From contig NZXB01000037.1 of the NCBI GenBank assembly GCA_002701765.1, forward strand, positions 1 to 11,699: 11,699 bases of DNA, written 5' to 3'. This DNA is from Porticoccaceae bacterium. GTDB lineage: Bacteria > Pseudomonadota > Gammaproteobacteria > Pseudomonadales > Porticoccaceae. Below are positions 1 to 5,164 of this stretch, piece by piece. Under the pieces are notes generated by a model. That model did not search any database and was not told the origin of the DNA. It was given only the letters and a program-made list of their open reading frames with translations. The stretch's first letter is position 1. Each line of letters starts with the position of its first letter. The position numbers were made by a program, and so were the translations under genes.

Positions 1-2
1 CG

Positions 3-218
3 CTGTTGCTGCAATTTAGTTGCTGTTACATACATTTTAGGCTCAGTTTTTCTTTAATATTTTCGCATGATGATTACGCAATTAGTTGGGGAACAGACCT
101 GCTCTTCGCAGTTAATCTCCATTTTAATCACATTAAAAACCCGTGGTCTTTATGGATAGGCATGGGCTCAATGCTCTTTTTGTTAATCAAATTTCTCAAA
201 ATCAACATTCAAAAATGA
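3..218 (+). CDS. Possible 3' end of a small membrane protein (open at left edge)
   Basis: The reading frame is open from the left edge to a TGA at 216-218, about 71 codons, so any true start may lie outside the window. The C-terminal half is hydrophobic and aromatic-rich (AVNLHFNHIKNPWSLW, then IGMGSMLFLLIKFLK), which would suit one or two membrane helices ending in a basic tail. The spacing of Asn, the Trp pair and the Gly-rich helix loosely recalls the small '2TM domain' proteins, but that is only an impression. The only in-frame starts near the edge are weak (TTG at 6). The frame would converge on ygfZ, leaving 16 bases between the stops. It could equally be a chance open frame in AT-rich DNA. 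No function is assigned. Confidence 0.25.
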   Translation: MLLQFSCCYIHFRLSFSLIFSHDDYAISWGTDLLFAVNLHFNHIKNPWSLWIGMGSMLFLLIKFLKINIQK

Positions 219-234
219 AAACTTGGAGATTGGA

Positions 235-1251
235 TCAGTAGTCGAGTTGAAATTCACGCGCGTCTATATCAGTTTCGTCGTTAATTGTGAGGCCAGAAAA
301 TTCGTTCGCTGAATCAGATATTACAGCCAAAATTTCTGCATTACTCGGGCTACTCCTTGCAGCACTGGCTATTGATCCCATACTTTTCCCATTAGGTTGT
401 TTTATGGTATCTCCGGCCTGAGGTAAATCATTCAGTGCGCAAAGAAGATGGCGGATCCGCCGCTTCACGGCTCCGCGATAATGAGCTCGCGCAATTATTT
501 CTTGCCCCGTATAACACCCTTTTTTGAAATCTATAAAGTCCATTCTATCCAAATTGAGCATCTGCGGTATAAACAAATCAGTTGTATATTCTGTGACCTC
601 AGCGAAGCCAGTGCGCAAAAGCAAGAGGTCGGCAAGATCCTCTCCAACAGGTCTAAACTTGTCAAGCAGGTCTGTTCCACTTGCTATGTTTTTGAACTTA
701 TATGTCAGGGCGTATATTTCTTTCCCGATGTGGTTGAGATAAAACGTCGGCGTTTTTCCCTTAGACGCCTTGCGAGGCAACGATTCTTTCACGCGCCGAG
801 ATAAAATGTTAGCCATTTTTGGTCCGGTGATGACAAAGCTCTGATACTCTTGGCTTACATCAGAGATTGAAGTCTTGAAAAAAGGAGAATATTTTTGCAG
901 GCTTTGAATGGCCGAGTTTGTGAGCGAGGGGTGCGTCTCCAAGATGATATCTTCATTTTCATTAAAATGCCCAGAGAACATAAAAATGATTTTCCCTTTG
1001 GGGGTGCAATGGGCGCCGCGGCAGAATGAATAGGGGTTCAATGATTGTACATCGCATGTTACTTGGCCTTGCAGAAACCGCCTGCTATCAACCCCACTGA
1101 TCTTTATAAAACCTCTTTTCCTCGGACAGACTAAGTTAGTCTCTGTTAATCTTCTGTAATCCGCAGCTTTTTCTCCGAATGAACCAATGCGATCACCCCA
1201 TTGCACATCAGGCGGTAACGTATATCCGTCAAATAATCTGCTAAGATCCAT
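235..1251 (-). CDS. ygfZ: Folate-binding Fe-S cluster protein YgfZ
   Basis: YgfZ (COG0354) is a cytoplasmic tetrahydrofolate-dependent protein, related to the glycine-cleavage T-protein, that supports the synthesis or repair of certain Fe-S enzymes. The 338-residue product is close to the E. coli length (326). The family signature KGCYTGQE is at residues 244-251 with the conserved Cys at 246. It is followed by an Arg/Lys-rich stretch (AVKRRIRHLL, 261-270) and the C-terminal barrel (GSIASAARS, 292-300). The GCVT-like N-terminal part contains FLQGQVTCDV (59-68), the usual 'LQGQ-T-D' motif. The ATG is preceded by AAGGA (complement of 1257-1261) at 5-base spacing, which fixes the start. It is divergent from sdhE, as its E. 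coli homologue is from ygfY. No truncation is seen. Confidence 0.95.
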   Translation of the reverse strand: MDLSRLFDGYTLPPDVQWGDRIGSFGEKAADYRRLTETNLVCPRKRGFIKISGVDSRRFLQGQVTCDVQSLNPYSFCRGAHCTPKGKIIFMFSGHFNENEDIILETHPSLTNSAIQSLQKYSPFFKTSISDVSQEYQSFVITGPKMANILSRRVKESLPRKASKGKTPTFYLNHIGKEIYALTYKFKNIASGTDLLDKFRPVGEDLADLLLLRTGFAEVTEYTTDLFIPQMLNLDRMDFIDFKKGCYTGQEIIARAHYRGAVKRRIRHLLCALNDLPQAGDTIKQPNGKSMGSIASAARSSPSNAEILAVISDSANEFSGLTINDETDIDAREFQLDY

Positions 1252-1325
1252 TTTTATCCTTCAAAGTCTCAGAAAAATATGAATTTCGGAACTACATAAG
1301 GATTCTAACCGAGAATGGGAATGGT
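1252..1325. promoter_or_regulatory. Divergent ygfZ / sdhE intergenic region
   Basis: These 74 bases must carry the start signals of both divergent genes. Ribosome-binding sites are visible: AAGGA for ygfZ (complement of 1257-1261) and GGGA at 1317-1320 for sdhE, each 5 bases from its ATG. I could not identify a convincing -35/-10 pair in either direction, so promoters here are inferred only from gene arrangement. Confidence 0.4.
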
Positions 1326-1580
1326 ATGAATAGAAATCGACTTCTTTGGGCTTGCCGTCGGGGTATGTTGGAATTGGACCTGTTGCTAAGGCCCTTTGTC
1401 GAGAGTCATTATGAGCAACTCTCTGATACAGATAAATTGGCGTTTGAAGTCCTTTTGGAACAGGAGGATCAAGTGTTGTACCAATGGCTTTTATCGCGTC
1501 AAACGCCGCCAGATAAAAGTTTTTGCCGAATAGTGGATATTATTTTAGCTGCCCATTGCAAGCGTGCGTCTGGAGCATGA
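1326..1580 (+). CDS. sdhE: FAD assembly factor SdhE (YgfY)
   Basis: SdhE is a small cytoplasmic protein that helps attach FAD covalently to the SdhA subunit of succinate dehydrogenase (and FrdA of fumarate reductase). The 84-residue product has the usual length and the defining RGxxE motif at residues 12-16 (RGMLE), within the conserved opening RLLWACRRGMLELD. It continues with the family pattern of a Leu-rich helix, an acidic stretch around 45-48 (LLEQEDQVLYQWL) and a C-terminal helix (residues 67-77). Start ATG 1326 has GGGA five bases upstream. The gene stands alone: the membrane partner gene ygfX/cptA, often just downstream, is not present, and only 48 bases separate it from the convergent nadB. 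Confidence 0.95.
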   Translation: MNRNRLLWACRRGMLELDLLLRPFVESHYEQLSDTDKLAFEVLLEQEDQVLYQWLLSRQTPPDKSFCRIVDIILAAHCKRASGA

Positions 1581-1614
1581 ATGCGCTTTCAAAGTGATGT
1601 GGACGCCGCCGTTT

Positions 1615-1640
1615 GGTGCTTTGCCTATTCAGGCAAAACC
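1615..1640. terminator. Hairpin at the sdhE / nadB convergent junction
   Basis: A perfect 7-base stem TTTGCCT (1620-1626) / AGGCAAA (1631-1637) encloses the loop ATTC. Three further pairs, GGT 1615-1617 with ACC 1638-1640, follow across a 2-base bulge. It overlaps the nadB stop codon (complement of 1629-1631). Its place between convergent genes suits a bidirectional transcription stop. Neither side has a clear run of T, so it is not a textbook intrinsic terminator and may only protect 3' ends. Confidence 0.35.
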
Positions 1641-3224
1641 GTCAGGAACAATGATTGAATCTTTCGCGTCCTGAGACAACGCAGGATAGTCTAGCGTGTA
1701 ATGAAGCCCGCGACTTTCTCGCCGAAGAGAGGCACATCGAATAATCAAGTCTGAGACCGTAACCAGGTTTCGCAGCTCCAATAAGTCACGATTTATTTTA
1801 TAATTTCCGTAATAGTCTTGGATCTCTTTCTTGAGCAATTCGATTCGATTTTGAGCTCTTTCTAAGCGTTTGTTCGTTCTTACAATCCCGACATAGTCCC
1901 ACATAAATCGCCTTAATTCATCCCAGTTATGCGAAATGACCACTTCTTCATCTGAATGGAGTACTCTAGATTCATCCCAGTCTTTAATTGGGCTTGGGCT
2001 TTCTATTTGCAGTGTGCCCTCATTGATAGATTCAGCTGCCGCGCGGGCATAAACTATACACTCTAAAAGAGAATTGCTTGCCATTCGATTTGCACCATGG
2101 AGACCGGTGCAAGCGTTTTCGCCTACTGCATAGAGATTAATGAGATCTGTTTGAGCTCGTTTGTCTACCAATATTCCTCCACATGTGTAATGTGCCGCCG
2201 GAACAATCGGGATTGGGTCACGTGTGATATCAATGTTAAATTGCAGACACTTTTTATACATATTGGGAAAGCGGTCTATGATGAATGTCGAGGATTTATG
2301 GCTAATGTCTAGAAAAAGACAATCGCTACCCAAACGTTTCATTTCATGATCGATTGCTCGAGCAACCACATCGCGTGGGGCGAGTTCAGCAGATTTATGG
2401 AAGTGATGCATAAAGCGATTGCCATCAGGTAGTTGCAAAAGCGCACCTTCGCCTCTTAGAGCTTCTGTGATCAGGAATGACTTTGCATTTGGATGGTACA
2501 GACAGGTAGGATGAAATTGGTTGAATTCCAGGTTTGCAATGCGGCACCCTCGACGCCAAGCCATCGCAATGCCATCTCCGGTTGCGCCGTCTGGGTTACT
2601 AGTATAAAGATAAGATTTGCTAGCACCGCCAGTGGCAAGAACGACATTCTTGGCGCTGAGAGCCTGCACGGTTTTTTGCTTAACATCCAAAAAGTAGGCT
2701 CCGACACAACGGCTTTTCCGAGATATTTTATGTGCTTGCGTTACCAAATCAATAGCACAATAATTCTCAAACACGGTTACGTTTTTTGCCGCTGATACCC
2801 GTTCTACAAGTGCACTGGTAACAGCTTTACCCGTGGCGTCAGCGCTATGCACTATTCTACGATGACTGTGACCGCCCTCTTGGGCCAGATGATAGTTCTT
2901 TTCATTTTCGTTTCTGGTGAAATCTACGCCTTGATTTATAAGCCATTCAACAGCGTCGGGCCCATTTTCAACCACAAAACGCACGGTATCGCTATGGCAT
3001 AGTCCCGCTCCAGCAATTTCGGTATCTCGCACATGAGCTTCTTTAGTATCGTTTTTGTCTAAAACTGCAGCTATTCCTCCCTGCGCAAGCCATGAGGCGC
3101 CGCCTTGGAGGGTCGATTTGCTGATGATTGCAATACGATAACTCTCTTCAATGGACAGCGCTAAGGTTAAACCCGCAACGCCACTTCCTACAATCAAAAC
3201 ATCAAAATATTTATTTTGTTCCAT
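1629..3224 (-). CDS. nadB: L-aspartate oxidase NadB
   Basis: NadB is a cytoplasmic FAD flavoprotein that oxidises L-aspartate to iminoaspartate, which NadA condenses to quinolinate in de novo NAD synthesis. The 531-residue product matches the usual 530-540. Visible motifs: FAD-binding GSGVAGL at 13-19, SWLAQGGIAA at 44-53, the substrate-side QEGGHSHRR at 115-123, then APRDVVARAI, AAHYTCGGI and GLHGANRMASNSLLE. All are hallmarks of the succinate dehydrogenase/aspartate oxidase flavoprotein family. An in-frame ATG lies upstream at 3290, but the 22 added residues do not resemble the family and have no Shine-Dalgarno site. ATG 3224 places the FAD motif at the normal distance and has AAGGTG (complement of 3237-3242) 12 bases upstream. 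The gene is divergent from rpoE, as in E. coli and Pseudomonas. Confidence 0.96.
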   Translation of the reverse strand: MEQNKYFDVLIVGSGVAGLTLALSIEESYRIAIISKSTLQGGASWLAQGGIAAVLDKNDTKEAHVRDTEIAGAGLCHSDTVRFVVENGPDAVEWLINQGVDFTRNENEKNYHLAQEGGHSHRRIVHSADATGKAVTSALVERVSAAKNVTVFENYCAIDLVTQAHKISRKSRCVGAYFLDVKQKTVQALSAKNVVLATGGASKSYLYTSNPDGATGDGIAMAWRRGCRIANLEFNQFHPTCLYHPNAKSFLITEALRGEGALLQLPDGNRFMHHFHKSAELAPRDVVARAIDHEMKRLGSDCLFLDISHKSSTFIIDRFPNMYKKCLQFNIDITRDPIPIVPAAHYTCGGILVDKRAQTDLINLYAVGENACTGLHGANRMASNSLLECIVYARAAAESINEGTLQIESPSPIKDWDESRVLHSDEEVVISHNWDELRRFMWDYVGIVRTNKRLERAQNRIELLKKEIQDYYGNYKINRDLLELRNLVTVSDLIIRCASLRRESRGLHYTLDYPALSQDAKDSIIVPDGFA

Positions 3225-3373
3225 TCTTTCGACATACACCTTGAGACCGTCATGATAATATATCAGCCAACTGATTGGCAGTCGCATCAATTATGACAGA
3301 CGGGTTTTTGCCAAGTGAGAAGTTTTAGAGTTCTCATTTTGCCCTAATTATTTAATCACCATGTTTCGAAATC
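3225..3373. promoter_or_regulatory. Divergent nadB / rpoE control region
   Basis: This 149-base spacer must hold the promoters of both genes. Toward rpoE, GAAGTT (3319-3324) followed after 18 bases by CCTAA (3343-3347) faintly resembles the sigma-E pattern GGAACTT / TCTAA, as expected if the sigma factor controls itself. The -35 box is imperfect and the spacer slightly long, so this is a weak candidate. The AT-rich stretch at 3345-3356 could supply a sigma-70 -10 box, but no good -35 is evident. No operator for an NAD-responsive repressor was recognised. Confidence 0.35.
3316..3336. repeat. Inverted repeat upstream of rpoE
   Basis: TGAGAA (3316-3321) and TTCTCA (3331-3336) are perfect inverted copies, six bases each with nine between. 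The left arm overlaps the candidate sigma-E -35 box. It could be a protein site or a small hairpin in an rpoE leader. A repeat of this size can also arise by chance. Confidence 0.3.
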
Positions 3374-3390
3374 ATGCTCAAAAAAGATGA
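3361..3390 (+). CDS. Nine-codon open frame overlapping the rpoE start
   Basis: ATG at 3361 opens a frame encoding MFRNHAQKR that stops at TGA 3388-3390, so it spans the rpoE ATG (3374) in another frame. rpoE has no recognisable Shine-Dalgarno site of its own, which would make coupling to translation of this short frame possible. In E. coli a longer leader peptide (rseD) lies upstream of rpoE and is translationally coupled to it. This frame also lacks an evident ribosome-binding site, so it may be fortuitous. Confidence 0.15.
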   Translation: MFRNHAQKR

Positions 3391-3961
3391 CACTGCTGAT
3401 GAACAATTGATAGCAGTCGCTAAAAAAGGCGACCGAAATGCCTTTGAACTCCTTGTGATAAAATATCAATTTCGAGTCAGAGCGGCTGTCTCAAAGTTTT
3501 TAAGGGATAGTAATGATATCGATGACGTCACTCAGGACACGTTTGTGGCAGCTTATCGAGCACTCGAGAACTTTCGCGGTGGTTCCCAGTTTTACACCTG
3601 GTTGTATCGGATCGCTGTAAATACTGCCAAGAATCATACTTTATCGAGTGCTCGCCGCGCGCCAACAGTTGACGTTGAGGTTGACATTGCCGAAACAGGC
3701 TATGGAAATCAGAAACTGCATGAGATAGAAAACCCCGAAACACGGTTATTTAGCCAGCAGTTGGCAGCCATAATACGAAAAATTATTGATGACTTGCCTG
3801 AAGACATGCGAACAGCCGTATCACTGAGAGAATATGGAAATCTTAGTTATGATGAAATTGCAGAAATCATGGGTTGTCCGACGGGAACCATTCGTTCGCG
3901 GTTATATCGAGCTCGAGAGGTAATCGACAAAAAGGTTCAACAATTTCTCGACGGAAATTAG
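3374..3961 (+). CDS. rpoE: ECF sigma factor sigma-E (RpoE / AlgU)
   Basis: This is the group 4 (ECF) sigma factor that directs RNA polymerase to envelope-stress promoters when released from RseA. At 195 residues it is near E. coli RpoE (191) and Pseudomonas AlgU (193). Region 2 covers about residues 23-90, with DIDDVTQDTFVAAYRAL (48-64) and the very characteristic FYTWLYRIAVNTAKNH (73-88). Region 4 covers about 133-185, with the helix-turn-helix LSYDEIAEIMGCPTGTIRSR (157-176). ATG 3374 gives the conserved N-terminus (DEQLIAVAKKGDRNAFELLV). There is no clear ribosome-binding site, which is unusual for this gene. rseA follows after 76 bases, so sigma and anti-sigma factor are probably co-transcribed. 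Confidence 0.97.
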   Translation: MLKKDDTADEQLIAVAKKGDRNAFELLVIKYQFRVRAAVSKFLRDSNDIDDVTQDTFVAAYRALENFRGGSQFYTWLYRIAVNTAKNHTLSSARRAPTVDVEVDIAETGYGNQKLHEIENPETRLFSQQLAAIIRKIIDDLPEDMRTAVSLREYGNLSYDEIAEIMGCPTGTIRSRLYRAREVIDKKVQQFLDGN

Positions 3962-4037
3962 TTACTTATGGAACAAATCTGAAATAGAATTGTCATATAT
4001 GAGGTGTTCGCGCAATTAAACCAATTGGGATGGATGT

Positions 4038-4670
4038 ATGCCTGGAGTAAGGGATGAATTGAAGGAGTCGCTATCAGCACTTATGGATGGTGAATCCAAT
4101 GAGTTAGAGAAACGCCAAGTTTTGGCCGCGCTTTCCACTTCTGAGAGAGAGGAGCTGTTGAGGATCTGGAACCGATATCAGATTTCCTCATCAATAATTA
4201 GAGGTGAAAATCTGCTTGCCGACACTGATTACAGAAATGATATGTCTAGCAGTATTAGTGGCTGGTCTTTTGATAATTCAAAACCCTCATATGCCCTGCA
4301 AGATATCCTTAAGCAATTTGGTGTGGCTGCTTCTGTTGCTGTAATTACTATTCTTCTGGTACAGAGATTTAACGGGGCATCAATGGATGGGAATCTTAAT
4401 GCTTTACCAGCTCAGCAACTGCAAGTTAACGCTCAAAAAGAACATTCGACTCGACATCCTGCTGGATTTAAACCCTCTATTGACGCTCAGACTGTAAGCG
4501 CTGAAATGCCAAGAGTTAAAGCTGTTGAGCGGAAAAAAAGGTCAGATAGAGGACCGCAGGGAGAGGTAATTGATTCCTATAAATCAAATAATAGTTTGAA
4601 CAAGGCCAAAAATATAGAAGAAAAAGATGGTACGCATCCCGTGGATCCATCCCACGAAGAAGGCGGCTAA
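4038..4670 (+). CDS. rseA: Anti-sigma-E factor RseA / MucA
   Basis: RseA is a single-pass inner-membrane protein whose cytoplasmic N-terminus holds sigma-E inactive; DegS and RseP cleave it under envelope stress. The 210-residue product has the N-terminal sigma-binding domain (LKESLSALMDGESNELEKRQ at 8-27, then LLRIWNRYQISSSIIRGE at 40-57), matching the RseA/MucA pattern of LSAxMDxE and WxRYxL. One membrane helix lies at about 94-109 (FGVAASVAVITILLVQ). The periplasmic part (110-210) is hydrophilic and strongly charged after 160. I do not see the C-terminal segment that in MucA-type proteins interacts with RseB/MucB. GGGA at 4027-4030 stands 7 bases from the ATG. rseB is absent downstream, which agrees with the altered tail. 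Confidence 0.9.
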   Translation: MPGVRDELKESLSALMDGESNELEKRQVLAALSTSEREELLRIWNRYQISSSIIRGENLLADTDYRNDMSSSISGWSFDNSKPSYALQDILKQFGVAASVAVITILLVQRFNGASMDGNLNALPAQQLQVNAQKEHSTRHPAGFKPSIDAQTVSAEMPRVKAVERKKRSDRGPQGEVIDSYKSNNSLNKAKNIEEKDGTHPVDPSHEEGG

Positions 4671-4979
4671 CTCTGGTTCGTTTATTGCTCATCCTGTTAA
4701 CATAAATCTGCCAATGACTTTGCTTTCTGCCTTTGGTTTGGATTGGCGTCATGAGGTATCCCTCATAGAAAAGCTTGCCAATAGACCGACTTGCTTGGAA
4801 CCTTGTTAGACTTTAATTGGGGCATCGGGTTGGTCGGAGTGTTTCTAAATAGAAAAGTTTACTTTGGTTACTCGACGAAGCGTGTTTTCTTGGTCGAAGA
4901 GGTAATTATGGTTGTAGGTAATAGAATTGTCTGATTTGTTGCTCCACCAAACCGAAATCAGAGAAAGGTGCGTACAGAC

Positions 4980-4995
4980 GAAACACCGGTGTTTC
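4980..4995. repeat. Perfect 16-base palindrome upstream of mucD
   Basis: GAAACACC (4980-4987) is followed directly by its reverse complement GGTGTTTC (4988-4995). As DNA this is a typical dimeric regulator site; as RNA it could fold only as a stem with a tight loop. It sits 169 bases before the mucD ATG. No second copy was noticed elsewhere in the window. Confidence 0.6.
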
Positions 4996-5008
4996 TGACG
5001 TCCCTATG

Positions 5009-5032
5009 ATGCGAGCGGACGACTGCTCTCAT
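5009..5032 (+). other. Hairpin in the mucD upstream region
   Basis: ATGCGAGC (5009-5016) pairs with GCTCTCAT (5025-5032) with one mismatch, enclosing the 8-base loop GGACGACT. No T-run follows, so it does not look like an intrinsic terminator. It begins 13 bases after the palindrome ending at 4995. Confidence 0.4.
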
Positions 5033-5093
5033 ATAAACGCTAGCGACTTTGGCTTAAAAACAACGTTGGCTGCCGTCAGGGTAAAAGAGACAT

Positions 5094-5123
5094 GGTCTGG
5101 AAATTGTTTCAAGTCTCCAAACC
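5094..5123 (+). other. Hairpin close to the mucD start
   Basis: GGTCTGGA (5094-5101) pairs with TCCAAACC (5116-5123) with one mismatch across a 14-base loop. It ends 27 bases before the mucD ribosome-binding site and could belong to a leader RNA. It has no T-run and was found by eye only. Confidence 0.35.
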
Positions 5124-5150
5124 GTTGACATAAAATATGACTAGAACAGA

Positions 5151-5155
5151 GGAGG
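5151..5155 (+). promoter_or_regulatory. Ribosome-binding site that fixes the mucD start
   Basis: GGAGG lies 9 bases before ATG 5165. A TTG at 5156 in the same frame directly abuts this site and so cannot be its start. This places the MucD N-terminus at MTYRFYSAIL, a normal signal-peptide beginning. Confidence 0.85.
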
Positions 5156-5164
5156 TTGGTATTC

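Larger units (their letters stand above)
4671..5164. other. 494-base gap between rseA and mucD without a recognisable gene
   Basis: In related bacteria this position holds rseB/mucB and often rseC/mucC. I translated all three forward frames and found no stretch resembling either protein. The longest forward frames here are a 47-codon frame from TTG 4791 to 4934 and a 40-codon frame from ATG 5006 to 5128, neither recognised. The sequence does contain secondary structure: a short stem ATGAGG/CCTCAT at 4751-4766, TTTCT/AGAAA at 4842-4855, a perfect palindrome at 4980-4995, and hairpins at 5009-5032 and 5094-5123. It may be a degraded former rseB region, a long structured mucD leader with its own promoter, or a small RNA. 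No convincing -35/-10 or sigma-E promoter was found. Confidence 0.6.

Noticed and set aside
448..804. 118-codon plus-strand open frame inside ygfZ
   Set aside because: It lies fully antisense to a well-supported ygfZ and its translation resembles no known family; it is a shadow frame.
1288..1308. GGAACT ... TCTAA as a sigma-E promoter for sdhE
   Set aside because: The spacer is only 10 bases, against about 16 needed for sigma-E promoters.
3225..3290. Longer nadB start at ATG 3290
   Set aside because: The extra 22 residues are unlike the family N-terminus and no ribosome-binding site precedes it; ATG 3224 fits family length.
4627..4809. 60-codon frame overlapping the rseA end as an RseB or RseC fragment
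   Set aside because: Its translation shows neither RseB nor RseC motifs, and it starts inside rseA without a ribosome-binding site.
5006..5128. 40-codon frame in the gap as a small gene
   Set aside because: There is no ribosome-binding site before ATG 5006, the product is unrecognised, and it runs through the hairpins.
5125..5153. TTGACA at 5125-5130 as a -35 box for mucD
   Set aside because: The sequence 17 bases downstream overlaps the ribosome-binding site and has no -10-like hexamer, so the match appears fortuitous.
5156..5164. TTG 5156 as mucD start
   Set aside because: It directly abuts the GGAGG site, leaving no spacing; ATG 5165 is at 9 bases.
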